A stretch of 64,000 bases of DNA from contig NC_057807.1 in assembly GCF_018294505.1 (NCBI RefSeq), forward strand, positions 272,719,369-272,783,368, read 5' to 3'. Every line of letters begins with the position of its first letter. Within the stretch, counting starts at the first letter, position 1. Below the pieces are notes generated by a model that worked only from the letters and a program-made list of their open reading frames with translations, was not told the DNA's origin and ran no database searches. The stretch comes from Triticum aestivum (Eukaryota; Streptophyta; Magnoliopsida; Poales; Poaceae). Shown here one piece after another: positions 12,001 through 23,815 of the stretch. A program made the translations under genes and the position numbers.

Positions 12001-13278
12001 CATGACGTGTACAGGGCGATAAGTGGCGAAAGCGTGTGTGAAGAAGTACACCCCTGCAGGGTTATCATCATCTATTCGAATAGCCGGATTCCTCGGATAT
12101 GGAAACTTGGACCCCTTGCATAGTTCATAGACAAGTGAAAGTGCATACCCTAAAATACGCAAGATAAGCGTGAGTGCTATGGATGGCGTTCTCGTAGGGA
12201 GACGGGAGCGGATCCATAGTGGTGTATTGATATGGTGAATATGTGGACTCGTGTGCGCCACCTCAAAAGAGTTACTTGCAGTCGTAGTTCAGGTTAGCCA
12301 CCGAGTCAAAGCTGGCTTGCTGCAGTTAAACTCCACCATCCCCTTTGTTGATAATGATGCATATGTAGATAGATCTGATGTAAGTCTTGCTGGGTACATT
12401 TGTACTCACGTTTGCCTATTTTATGTTTTGCAGAGAGACTTCAGTCTCACTAGTAGTTCCGCGTGAACTTCGACGTTTAGCTTGTTACCTCAGCTACGAT
12501 CTTGTGCCCTCGGCAGGATCTGGTAGATAGTCAGGCTTCTCAGCCTTTTCCATTTATAGATGTCTGTACTCAGACATGTTAAGCTTCCGCATGTGTCTTG
12601 ATTTGTATGCTCTGATTGTTGGGTCATGAGACCCATGTTTGTAATATCTCGCTCCTCGGAGCCTATTGAATAAATACTTGAGTCGTAGAGTCATGTTGTG
12701 ATGCCATGTTGTGTTTGCACATATCGAGCATATTGTGTGTATGTTATTGAAATGCTTGGTATGTGTGGGATCTGGCTATCTAGTTGTTTATCCTTAGTAG
12801 CCTCTCTTACCGGGAAATGTCTCCTAGTGTTTCCACTGAGCCATGGTAGCTTGCTACTGCTCTGGAACACTTAGGCTGGCCGGCATGTGTCCTTCTTCAT
12901 TCCTGTGTCTGTCCCTTCGGGGAAATGTCACGCGATGAATACCGGAGTCCTGTTAGCCCGCTACAGCCCGGTTCACCGGAGTCCTGCTAGCCCAGTGCTA
13001 CAGCCTGGATTCACTCGCTGATGACCGACACGTTCGATGCTGGGTCATGGATGCCTGTCCCTGTAAGTTAGTGCCACTTTGGGTTTACGACTAGCCATGT
13101 CAGCCCGGGCTCCTTATCATATGGATGCTAGCGACACTATCATATACGTGTGCCAAAAGGCGCAAACGGTCCCGGGCAAGGGTAAGGCAACACCCGTGGG
13201 AATACCGTGCGTGAGGCCGCAAAGTGATATGAGGTATTACATGCTAGATCGATGTGGCATTGAGTCGGGGTCCTGACA
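9066..13278 (+). repeat. 5' LTR of the LARD-like element
   Basis: The 4,213 bp LTR begins with an AT-rich block, then a GC- and CT-rich block (about 9540-10450), another AT-rich block, and ends ggggtcctgaca. Open frames of up to ~138 codons on both strands of the GC-rich block come from its composition. They are duplicated in the other LTR and show no recognisable domain. Confidence 0.92.
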
Positions 13279-13282
13279 GCGT

Positions 13283-13294
13283 TGGTATCAGAGC
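13283..13294 (+). promoter_or_regulatory. Primer binding site, complementary to initiator Met tRNA
   Basis: The 12-mer tggtatcagagc starts four bases after the 5' LTR and matches the complement of the 3' end of plant initiator methionyl-tRNA, the primer of many Copia elements and of Tekay/Del-type Gypsy elements. Confidence 0.93.
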
Positions 13295-16200
13295 TTGACT
13301 GCCTGTAGGATTACCAAGCCAAACTGGTCGAAGTTGAGTCTAGAAATTCTTTAGTTATATAAGGGAATTGATTGTGGGATGGAACGTAAGGCTCTTTTTA
13401 CTCCTTATACCTCATGCCTTTCTGATCTGAGTCATCTTATCTTTCCTACGGGGATTAAGAACTAGGCTATCTCTTCCTTCTATCAGGATCACGTGTTACT
13501 AATCCGTAGACTTATAGATTGTTGGATTTAATCTTGAGTTCAGTTCCTACGACTTCTGTATGTTAACTATTGATCTCGAAACCTTGATACTGTGCTTCTG
13601 GGTGGTTATGCCACCATTTTTGTGAATGTCTCAAGTCTTTTCTGAGCATTTACAGCCGTTACGCTGTCCGAGTCATCCCAGGTTTCCAAAGAGTCTGATG
13701 CATTTGCAAATCCTTTTCCTCTGGTTTCAATGTCTTTTTAGGCCAGGTTAATCACACAAATTGTTGAGTTGAGGTACTCTACTGCCTTGACATTTATGTG
13801 GGAGTTGTTATTATGACCCTAGTTGTCTTAGGGGATCATCTAGTAATTTAGCCATGATTTGTGTCTCAGTGTGAAGATTCTGGCCTTTACACTCGAAAGC
13901 ATCCCGTGATGCTACTTAGTAGTAGGTATTCTATTCCTGGGTTCTTGAACTCGAGATTCACTCTACTTACTTCATGTTGATAGTGTTTGCTAGCTCCCTT
14001 AGGTTATTAGTAACCTTTGTGATAGTCCTTGAAGTCCGTGGTATCTTCTTCTTCCAAATACCATGAACTACTTATGGCAGAAGTTCCTCGTTGAACTGAA
14101 CAATCACAACCAGAGTGCTCTTGATGAGTTCTTCATTCTATATTGTGGCTCTGCCAGTTCTACCTTTCTGCATGGGTTATCCAGAAGAAATGTGTTGAAC
14201 TTCGTTCGACATGCTAAACCATGCATCCACAACTCAGAAAATCGTATGTTCCTTTGAGTTGTCCATCTTTAGTTGTTTTCTGGCCCTTGTATATCAATTG
14301 ATATTCAGGAGTAGTTATGCATCCGTGTTCATCGTTGCCACTACTCTTGTGGTCCGTCAAGCCATTCTATTCCAGAATGACTAGGAGAAATGAACTCCAG
14401 TACCTCATCCATATCTAGGATTGTGTCAAGGTAGTCATGCTCCGCAGATCAAAATGCCAGCCCAACTTTTGAGTCTGTTCTACCCTGAAGTATTACCGTC
14501 TTTATGTCAGGATTTTCATGAGGATTGCACCGGCTCTTGTGAATTCTTGATGTAGTGATACTTCTCACCATCATTATTCATCCCTCGGTTCTGTGTTGTC
14601 GCAACCGGAATGCCGACAAGTGAATCGTGATGTGTGAATTCAATACTCCTAGCAATCTTGTAGCTTGGTAGTTAATGGACAATAACCTCATTCTTAGCAT
14701 GTTGATTTTTGAATCACCATTCTAAGATAGATTGTGCTACCTAGTCCTTATTTCCTGGTGCACTCTTTGATTGATGAGTTAGGATTTTGTCAAGTCCTCG
14801 CTCATTTGATCATATCATCTTGCCCTGAAAAGCAAGATTGTTCCCGAGCTTAGTAACATACCGGTGGTTCATGATATTCCGAATTTCTTCTCGGAAGTAT
14901 CAGGTTGTCGCCTGATCGCTATGTTGGGCTCGTGATCAAGTTGGTTTATTGTGAACCACCCTTTCTCCAAGAATCTGTGTCGGATATCCCGGAGCTAGTT
15001 GGTTAAGCTAGACAACAACTTGGAGAGTTGGAAGATAAAAGCTTGCCTGACTTAGTTCGTTCCAAAGGGATATTCTGGTGTAGTGTGTGTTGAAGAACGA
15101 TAATATCTTCATCGATTGGTCCCTATGATCAGTTGCTGGACCTATTGTCTTATCAATCCTTTGATTTGAGTGTGGGCTATCGTCAAATCAAATCAGTACC
15201 CACGATGCTCGTAATGTTGTCTTACTCGTGGTTGATCCCTCGAGCATACACCCTTACATCTTTGGTCTGATCAATGCTATCACTTGTTCACTTAACTATG
15301 GAATTCCTTTTAAAAGGAAACCCAGATGAATTGTTGTTGAGCCCATTGACAACATCCTTATCTCCTCCATCGTCTTGTTGGACAACAAGTTAGTGTTGGA
15401 AACTTTTGAAGCATTTTCTTCATGCTAGCTCATGAAGCATATGTTCGGATGTAAGAAGTGACTTCCTCTAGTTCATGTGCATTTAATGCAAGTTGCCGTC
15501 GTGGATTCGAGAAAGTCAATGTTGCTTCCTTTGGAATCATCCCAAATCAGTCATGCATACGTGCGAAGTATTCTATGGTTCGGAGACTTGCAACCTCCAT
15601 TCCATATGTATATCCTAGCACACCAAGCCACTGATTGAGTTGTTCAGAGATAAAGGAGTCTGTCCAAGGTGAACTCTTTGGACTTCCACGCGTGGAGACT
15701 TCGATGTCATTAATGATGGTTCCCAACCAGAACTCGGTAGTGTTTTATTGTAAGACTACCATGTGGGCATGCTTGTCTGGGACAACGTGTTCACATGTTT
15801 GTAGCAGAACCAGCTCATGTTTTGGAGCTTGCTATCGTAGTTCATTTCCCGAGAATCTCGCAACGTCATCTCGTCGATTTGTGTTGCAAACTTTCATTTT
15901 TCTTCCTAGACTCGATGAGTCTGGAATATCCTGACACCAACCAGATCTGAATCTCAGGCAGATATGATGGTTGGAACATTTTCCAAGAACTATAATATTG
16001 GTTCCTCGATAACCGGTAAAGTGGATGTCGTGGCCAACACACCCAGCCGGAAGACCTATTATTGTAGTATCTTGTTTGAGGAAGTTGGCCACCTCCCCAT
16101 AAGGATTTCGTAGGATTTACCTCCGTAACTGTTCCTTATGGATTCTATTGCTTCCGAAGTCCGACCTTTACTTGATGTTCTAGTTATCAAACCATATCTA

Positions 16201-17250
16201 GGAATGGGATACACTAGCACGTCAAGGAGAACATTAGAAGCGGAGTGCTAAATGTCTCCCGGTCGATCATCCAGATTTTATTTCCTTGGCCCCGCCAAGG
16301 GTGAAATCTGAGAAAGTGTTATCTTCCTTTGCATCTGCATCATCCATCATTAGCCATCATGGTAGTATGTTGTGTTGTCAGCACCCTTGACACGGATGTT
16401 GATAAAACCCTGATGATTGTGGAAATGCTCAAGTTCTTGAGAGCACGCACAAGCGCTACGTGTTATCATCGGCACTAACTGGGATTCCTCTCAGTTTCCT
16501 CGTAATGCTATGACCTTTTCAAACAGTGAATCCACTCTCTATTGTTGGGTTTTTCCCTAGTTACCAGAATCATTCCCAGCATTTGCATTTTGTTCCCAGC
16601 TTGCACCGCCAATGTGCCATTCTACCATGGGTCTCTTCCATTTCCGGTGATAAGCAAACTCATCCATTACGTTGTCTTCAACAAGGTAATCCACATCATC
16701 CAAGTCCGAGTATGCCATTCTACCGACCCCCACCAATCGATTGTTGTGATTTGCCTTAGGCTGATATAGAGAGTCTCAATGATCTCTATATCAAAGGTAA
16801 TTCTTTTTGCCACTTAAGGTAATAATCTACGAATCACCCTCCTCCAGGATGTTTCGTCATGGTATCATGGCCACTCAACTCCTCGCTACGTAGACAATCG
16901 TTTACCACCTTCTTAGGTGTGGAATTGTTGTCTACCTAGTGAACCCTCGTCATCTGTCTCACTCCATTTCCTCAGATGTATGCTTCGTGTCTCAGCTCGA
17001 GAGATGTGACAATGTCTCATCCCATGAGTTGATCCTGAGTTGTTCGGTCTTCGAGAAGATCGACCCTTCTAGAGTCTCCTTCTTCTCTCCATGTCATGTT
17101 GGCAGGATTTCTCAGAGCAAGACTTCGAGACAATGAGGGTGATCGAATCAAGGTTCTTACGAAGTGCAACCTGGATCGTGAAGATTATACTAGTTTGTGT
17201 TTCCCCTTCATCTTACCCTACGCTTGAATCTCGAGACGAGATTCTTGTTT
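13295..17250 (+). pseudogene. LARD interior with a ghost of chromovirus-type pol
   Basis: No open frame of useful length exists, but short stretches appear in the order of a Tekay/Del-type pol. Near 14855-14905 is a stretch like IPVVHDIPNFFSEV, resembling the usual IPVVxEFPDVFPEE before RT. Near 15161-15194 is DLSVGYRQIK, resembling the RT motif DLRSGYHQIK. Near 15341-15368 is IDNILIS, resembling the active-site IDDILIYS, with the second catalytic Asp lost. Stops and frame changes separate them. The near-identical LTRs imply that this decay predates the last transposition. Protein alignment against Del/Tekay pol would settle it. Confidence 0.6.
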
Positions 17251-17263
17251 AGTGGGGGTGAGT
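17251..17263 (+). promoter_or_regulatory. Polypurine tract of the LARD-like element
   Basis: Purine-rich agtgggggtgagt lies directly before the 3' LTR (tgtcaca at 17264), the expected plus-strand primer for reverse transcription. Confidence 0.85.
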
Positions 17264-20200
17264 TGTCACATCCCTAGATGCTGGTAGTGCTCTAGGCTAG
17301 CTTCATGTTTGCATCATGTTTAAATTTTGAAACTTGAACTGAGGGAAATTGGAAGCCTCAAAACCCTAAATAAAAGAAGGGCAAAAACCCTAAAAAAATC
17401 TCATTCATTGTTCCAAAATGCTCTTCTTAAATGTTTGATAATTTTTGGCAAGGGTTTTGATCCAAACCAAAAATAATGAACATTTTAAAAGGATTTATTT
17501 TTGGGACTTTGAATTTAAATCATTAGCTATTTGAATTTGAATTATATTCATATAATTAGAATATAATTTCAAATACCCCTGAAATATTTTATGAGCTTTT
17601 GGAAAAGTCCATCTAGCATAATAAAAATATTCAGAGGAGTTTTTGGCATTGTTGAATTTGTTTAAATTCAAAACAATGGCAAAAGATATTAAATAAAAGA
17701 AAACAGAACAGAAATATAAAAAAAAGAGCAGAAGCCTACCTGGCGCTCACCTCTCAGCCCACCCGGCCCAAACCTACCTGGCGGCCTAGCTGGCAGGCCC
17801 AGCCCACCTCCTCCTCGCTGTCGCCTTCCTCCTCGCGCCAGTAGGCAGAGGAGGGACACGGCGCACGCGCCCGAGCTCGCCACGCCACCACCCTGCTCGT
17901 CTGCATCGCCTGGACACCGCGACGCCTCGCGTCATCTCCTCGGCGCTGCCCCGACCCCCTGGACTCCCTCTCTCTCCCACCAAACGCTCTCACCTCCTCT
18001 GTTCTTTCCGCCACCGAACGCGTCCGTCGCCGCCGACGAGCGTCGCCGTGGCCACAGCCACTGCCTCGCCTCGTCGTTGCGCCCAGAGGCTCCGCCTCAA
18101 CCCCCTCTTCCTCTCCACCAACCCATGCCCCGCCGGACGCCCTGCATCGCCGCCCACGCCATCTTCCCCATCTCCGGCCGCCCGAGATCGCCGTCGTTGT
18201 TTCGTCGTCACCAAGCCATCCCCGAGCCCACTAGTCTGCTCTGCGAGTTCCCCGTGAGCACCGGAATCTTTCCCCTCTCTCCCCTGCCTCGTTTGCATCG
18301 CGTAGCTATCGAATCCGTCGGAGCCGAGAGCTCTTCGCCGCCGGCCATGTCGCCGCCGTAGCCACCGTTGCCTAGGGCTGCAACCGAGCACGCGGCCGTG
18401 CTCAGTGCAACCCCAGGAGATCGTAACACCCCTCCTTGCCTCCTGTCGTGCTCCCTAACCCCGAAACCCAGTTCACCCGAACGCCGGCGCCGCCGTGAGC
18501 TTCATTCCAGTGAGCCCCGGCCACCCCAGCTCGAGCTGTTGCCTCCCTCGGATGCGCCTCACTGCCAGCGTCCCGTAGACGCAAACCACGCGCAAAACCG
18601 AGCCCCATAGCGGATTTCCGGCAAGCTTCCGCCGCGGCTTGAGGTCGCCGCCGGCCAAACTCCGGCGGGCCGATGTGGCCACTTAGTTATGGGCTAATCA
18701 CCCTATGAGCCACTGCCATGTGGGCCCCTGCGCTTAATTAGGATTAGTATATTTTTCTGTTAAATTAGTGTTAATACCATGGACCCCACGTGCCAGTTTG
18801 ACCTTGGCCAAGTCAACTTTGACCGGCCCCACATGTCATCCACCTAAACCAGCCTGAGACGCTGACCAGTGGACCCCACTGGTCAGTTTGACCCGGACCA
18901 GCCCCTGTTGACTCTGCTGAGGTCAGCATGACGCCATGCTGACGCAATATTCCTTTTCTGGAATTTAGTTTATTTTATAAATAATCAAGAAATTCCAGAA
19001 ATTGTATAAACTTCTAAAATTCATAGAAATTCAACCGTAACTCCAAATTAAATAAATTATATATGAAAAATTATCAGAAAAATTCAAGGAATCCATCTGT
19101 ACCATTTTCATGCATGTTAGAACAACTTATAGATGTTGTTTAGCACAAATCATATTAATGGCATTTGAATATCCACATATGGAGTTTGAGTTTGAATCTT
19201 GGATTCAAACCAACTTCATTTAAACTGGTTCTAGTTGCATTAGCACAAAACACATTCATATTGCCATGTCATAGCATGCATCATATTGTGCATTGCATTG
19301 ATCTTGTTTCTCTGTGTTTGCCGGTGTTGGTCCCCCTCGATAGACGCTGTACCGATGATGTGATCGTTGACACTGATGAAGAGCTATATTATCTTCAGAA
19401 GTGCCAGGCAAGCAAACCCCCTTGTTCATTCCGATAAAATCCCACTCTCTCGCTCCTGCTCTCTTTTACTGCATTAGGACAACAATGACATATTTGTTAC
19501 TTGATGCGGTAGTTGAACCCCTTTATCCTCTGCATGACCTGTCATTGCCACAGTAAATAGATGAAACCCACTAGCATGAGTAGGAGTTGTTTGAGCCCTG
19601 TTGTGCCTACTCATTCATGTTTGTTTGTCATGCCTGCTATTGCTTAGAGTTCAGTCAGGTCTGATTCATCGGGGATGAATCAGAGGCGTGTGAACATGTC
19701 CTACTGTGTATGAACTAAGTGTGTGAACACGATTTGGTAAAGGTAGCGGTGAGAGGCCATGTAGGAGTACATGGTGGGTTGTCTCATTGCAGCCGTCCTC
19801 AGGAGCTGAGTTCTGTGTTTGTGATCCATGAACAGCTACTACCACACATTGGGTTCCGGTAACTCGACCCCTCTCGACTTATTAATCAACATGATCTCTG
19901 TCCAGGAGTTGCAACTAGTTTCTGGTGTTCGTAGGTAGTGTTAGTAGTCTACCAAGTGGCACCCGGTACAGGTGGGCTTGGGACAGACTAGGCACAGTGG
20001 CCCGGTGTACCAAGTGGCACCCGGTTGGTGGGCTTGGGAACCCTGCACACATCGTTTGGGGCCGTAAGCGACACCCCGGCCGGATCTCCTTGCGGATGGA
20101 ACCCGAATAGGCGATAAACCTGGACTAGAGACTTGTTCGGTTAGTCAGGTCGTGGCCGACTCCCTCGCCCGGCTTCCGCTTGAAGGTTGCCGAGGTACAT

Positions 20201-21477
20201 GACGTGTACAGGGCGATAAGTGGCGAAAGCGTGTGTGAAGAAGTACACCCCTGCAGGGTTATCATCTTCTATTCGAATAGCCGGATTCCTCGGATATGGA
20301 AACTTGGACCCCTTGCATAGTTCATAGACAAGTGAAAGTGGATACCCTAAAATACGCAAGATAAGCGTGAGTGCTATGGATGGCGTTCTCGTAGGGAGAC
20401 GAGAGCGGATCCATAGTGGTGTATTGATATGGTGAATATGTGGACTCGTGTGCGCCACCTCAAAAGAGTTACTTGCAGTCGTAGTTCAGGTTAGCCACCG
20501 AGTCAAAGCTGGCTTGCTGCAGTTAAACTCCACCATCCCCTTTGTTGATAATGATGCATATGTAGATAGATCTGATGTAAGTCTTGCTGGGTACATTTGT
20601 ACTCATGTTTGCCTATTTTGTGTTTTGCAGAGAGACTTCAGTCTCACTAGTAGTTCCGCGTGAACTTCGACGTTTAGCTTGTTACCTCAGCTACGATCTT
20701 GTGCCCTATGCAGGATCTGGTAGATAGTCAGGCTTCTCAGCCTTTTCCATTTATAGATGTCTGTACTCAGACATGTTAAGCTTCCGCATGTGTCTTGATT
20801 TGTATGCTCTGATTGCTGGGTCATGAGACACATGATTGTAATATCCCGCTCCTCGGAGCCTATTGAATATAAACTACTTGAGTCGTAGAGTCATAATGTG
20901 ATGCCATGCTGTATTCGCACATATCGAGCATATTGTGTGTATGTTGTTGAAATGCTTGGTATGTGTGGGATCTGACTATCTAGTTGTTTATCCTTAGTAG
21001 CCTCTCTTACCGGGAAATGTCTCCTGGTGTTTCCACTGAGCCTGGTAGCTTGCTACTGCTCCGGAACACTTAGGCTGGCCGGCATGTGTCCTTCTTCGTT
21101 CCTGTGTCTGTCCCTTCAGGGAAATGTCACGCGATGAATACCGGAGTCCTGTTAGCCCGCTACAGCCCGGTTCTCCGGAGTCCTGCTAGCCCAGTGCTAC
21201 AGCCTGGATTCACTCGCTGATGACCGACACGTTCGATGCTGGGTCATGGATGCCTGTCCCTGTAAGTTAGTGCCACTTTGGGTTTATGACTAGCCATGTC
21301 AGCCCGGGCTCCTTAGCATATGGATGCTAGCGACACTATCATATACGTGTGCCAAAAGGCGCAAACGGTCCCGGGCAAAGGTAAGACGACACCCGTGGGA
21401 ATACCGTGCGTGAGGCCGCAAAGTGATATGAGGTGTTACATGCTAGATCGATGTGGCATTGAGTCGGGGTCCTGACA
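17264..21477 (+). repeat. 3' LTR of the LARD-like element
   Basis: 4,214 bp, collinear with the 5' LTR apart from scattered substitutions and single-base indels. It ends ggggtcctgaca followed by the TSD tatta at 21478-21482. Confidence 0.92.
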
Positions 21478-22398
21478 TATTAAGGGTATGACGGTTGTCG
21501 GGAGCTTGAACAACTCAAAGCGACCAAACAATTGGTTGCACAACCAAGCATGACCATAAACTGATAATTTGTTGGCCAACCCTAGAAGCAGCCTCATCCT
21601 ATCCGCAGCATCGCCATACAACCACGCAGGTCTGTCCCTTTCTTGAAGCGGCGAGATGCAGCAGAGAAGAAAATCTGCCCCCATAAGTTCAATGGTTAAC
21701 CCAGCAACCACCAGATGGGTGATCCGGTTGATTGTCGGGGGCCATCTTAAGCTCCAATCCTTGCCACGCTTGACAAACACCTTCTGTGCTTCGCAGAACT
21801 CGGGGGCTTCCTTGTCCTAAATCGAGCACCAATATCCTCTTCATTCATCCCACCTCCCACGCTTGTACCTAGGGAGGTAATCCCAGGTCTTCCTCGCCAC
21901 GCGCGGCATCCAACTGATGATTCCGGAGCGGCTGACTTTGCTCTCCACCCACGAGACTGAGTAGTGCCAGAATAGATCCACATTGGGCCTGACTCCAACA
22001 AAATTCTCGCACAAATGCACGAAGATGGCCATGGTCGCCATTGCATTGGGCATGAAATCGAGAAGGTGGAATCCATAGATGTTCATGATGGCTTCGAAGA
22101 ACTCGGAGAAAGGGGGACAGAGGCCACAAATGAAATAAGCACAGAAGAAGTGGTAAGAATTCAACGGATCTTCCTTCCCTGCCGCATAAACCACATGCAA
22201 TCCATGCCCTTTCTCGACGGGCCTCCCCCACAAGTATCCATCCCTCACTTGGAGAACAGGACCACTCAAGGTGGACGGGAGGAAGAAAATGTCCTCGCAC
22301 CGCTTCTTGTTCAGCTCCGCCAACCTCTTGCTCCCCTCGGCGGCGGCCTCCTTCGTCGCGGCCGTCGGCTTTCTCTTCTCCCTGGGTTTCTTCCCCAT
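21478..22398 (-). pseudogene. Antisense gene (aORF) of the pol-less element, 5' part with Transposase_28-like domain
   Basis: The start codon is at 22398 (- strand). The first ~185 codons are open. They contain CGLCPPFSEFF, IMNIYGFHLLDFMPN and HLCENFVGVRPNV, the signature of Pfam PF04195 (Transposase_28, putative gypsy-type transposon), and closely match the intact homologue at 25402-29131. Despite the Pfam name no enzymatic activity is established. A TGA at 21841-21843 ends the frame. Homology continues in another frame (21780 down to 21478) until the LARD-like element interrupts it; the gene resumes at 9065. The copy is dead. Confidence 0.8.
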
Positions 22399-22783
22399 TC
22401 CTACGGTAGCAACACGTAAAGATAAAGGATTTGATGAGGAGGGCAATGATGGAAGGGAGAATGAGAGGAGTAACTGTCGCTTGGCTTGCGGAGGGAGAAG
22501 ATGGGGGAGCGGGGCAAGAGACAGGTGAATCGTGATGCTCTATTTTTCCCTGCTCTTAAGGGAGAAAAGCGGGGCAGAGGCATGATGCTTCAGAAAGTTA
22601 CCATTTTACCCTAACTGCAATAGTCCCACGACCCCACGACACGCAGTAATTGCGCAAAGTGGACGTTGGATTGACTTGTCGTCATGGCAAACCGGCATGC
22701 ACAAGCCTCTCCTGCCACGTGTCCGTGCACTGCTTGGGGCCTAACCCAACGTGCCACACAACACGTGTGGCTCAGGCCCGGGG
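22399..22783 (-). promoter_or_regulatory. Upstream region of the broken antisense gene, eroded promoter, and damaged polypurine tract
   Basis: On the - strand the segment near 22545-22570 (ctcccttaagagcaggga) aligns with ctccctctttataagcagggg, which holds the TATA box of the intact homologue; here the TATA itself is gone. At the + strand end, ggcccgggg (22775-22783) runs straight into tatgcattttcccc. The rest of the polypurine tract and the first ~22 bp of the 3' LTR are missing. Confidence 0.6.
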
Positions 22784-23652
22784 TATGCATTTTCCCCTGA
22801 CTCGTGCACGGAAAAGCCAAGATCGAGCCAAGATGTACAAGGAACCAAGAGATTTGAAGGACCAACATGCAGATCAGAGAGACCAAGCTCGAGCCAGAGA
22901 AGCAGGATATCGCCAAAAGAAAGGCCTCCTTTGCTGAGTAGCCGAGCCCAGCAAGGGGCGAGGCCACCCCCAGAAGCAAGAAATCGAAGCACCCCGGCAG
23001 AGGCAAAACCACTTCACCAACCACTCCACCATGACCCACGTCGTCGATCAATGCGGTGTCAAGCCGCAAAGTTACTGAGTGGCAGTAATTTGCCACATGG
23101 CTACCTCTCCTTATAGGAAAACCCCATAGATGACACCCGTCCTGCGACGTGTCAAGCAAGCAGGTGCGGAGCTGGCAAGATTGCCCGGCAAGCCTTGTCG
23201 GGTAACCAGTGATGTGACACTAAGCGGTGCATTTAATGCGCCCTGTCAGCCCGAAGAGTTAGGTATGATAGGACTATTTGCTATCATATCAGTGCATAAT
23301 GACTACTTTGTCATTGTGGTGACACCTTGATCTATAAAAGGAGGCCTGTGGCAACCGTAGAAAGGGTTAGAAGGTTGGATAACTTACACCCCATACGCGC
23401 GTAGTCTTTGCTGCCCGAAGGCAACCCTTGCCGGGCAAGTCTACGATGCTCCACCAACACCTTTTCCACCATCAATCCACCAAAGTAGGAGTAGGGTTTT
23501 ACGCCTCGCGGTGGCCCGAACCTAGGTAAATTTCTTGTGTGATCCCTGTCGCGCTGCCCCACGCTTGTCTGCTCTTTGCGCAACGCATCGCCCCCCTGCC
23601 GAACCAGCAAGGGGCCTCCTGGTTCCGAAGGTGGCCGTGGTTTCCCACAACA
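22784..23652 (+). repeat. 3' LTR of the pol-less Gypsy element (first ~22 bp missing)
   Basis: Aligns with 4032-4869 and ends cccacaaca. It retains the promoter region lost from the 5' LTR, including tctataaaag at 23332-23339. The start is truncated at a ccgggg/ctgggg microhomology. Confidence 0.85.
23332..23339 (+). promoter_or_regulatory. TATA box in the 3' LTR
   Basis: The context gacaccttgatctataaaaggaggcc matches gaccccttgagcatataaaaggaggcc on the - strand of the LTRs at 24103-25022 and 36331-37250. The two families therefore share promoter architecture, and this supports the + orientation of the element. Confidence 0.75.
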
Positions 23653-23676
23653 TGTTAGCAACATCCTGCAGTAGTG
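23653..23676 (+). mobile_element. CACTA transposon, 3' terminus (right of the nested Gypsy insertion)
   Basis: After the TSD tgtta, the sequence gcaacatcctgcagtagtg ends at 23676 and completes the CACTA end begun at 3440-4009. The next three bases, taa, would be the CACTA TSD, but the other end is not available for comparison. Confidence 0.7.
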
Positions 23677-23815
23677 TAACTTGTTTTATTATGATAGGTA
23701 GGTCTTTTGAACTCCTAGTTAGCTTTTACTTTGTGTTTCCTTTTCTGTAAGACTTGGGGCCCTATTTTAATAAAAGGCTGTGGGGCTTTTGCCTCATAGT
23801 GTTCAGTCAAAAAAC
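23677..23815 (+). mobile_element. Possible LINE 3' tail
   Basis: A short stretch with a 3' UTR character (ccctattttaataaaaggctgtggggctttt) ends in six adenines at about 23808-23813, just before the Athila-type sequence resumes. An AATAAA signal and a short A tail suggest a LINE 3' end or a processed transcript. No coding part is present. Confidence 0.35.

Larger units (their letters stand above)
9066..21477 (+). mobile_element. LARD-like LTR retrotransposon with 4.2 kb LTRs
   Basis: Complete non-coding element of 12,412 bp: LTRs 9066-13278 and 17264-21477 (both start tgtcacatccctagatg and end tcctgaca), an internal domain of ~4.0 kb, a perfect TSD tatta, a PBS and a polypurine tract. I estimate by eye that the LTRs differ at about 1-2% of positions, so insertion was recent. 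The interior has no open frame beyond ~100 codons, yet traces of pol can be read. Large LTRs around a non-coding interior with intact cis signals define LARD elements (for example Sukkula of barley); the family name is not established. It sits inside the antisense gene of the pol-less Gypsy element. Confidence 0.92.
4010..23652 (+). mobile_element. Pol-less Gypsy (Tat-like) retrotransposon, host of the LARD-like element
   Basis: It is bounded by LTRs at 4010-4869 and 22784-23652, which align throughout. Flanking 5-mers cgtta (4005-4009) and tgtta (23653-23657) form a TSD with one C/T difference at a CpG. Orientation is + from the PBS-like sequence after the left LTR and from the TATA box in the right LTR (23332-23339). 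Without the nested 12.4 kb element and one TSD copy it is ~7.2 kb. It holds no recognisable gag, protease, RT or integrase. Its only coding remnant is the antisense Transposase_28-like gene on the - strand. LTR, PBS and antisense gene all resemble those of the element at 24103-37250. Confidence 0.85.
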
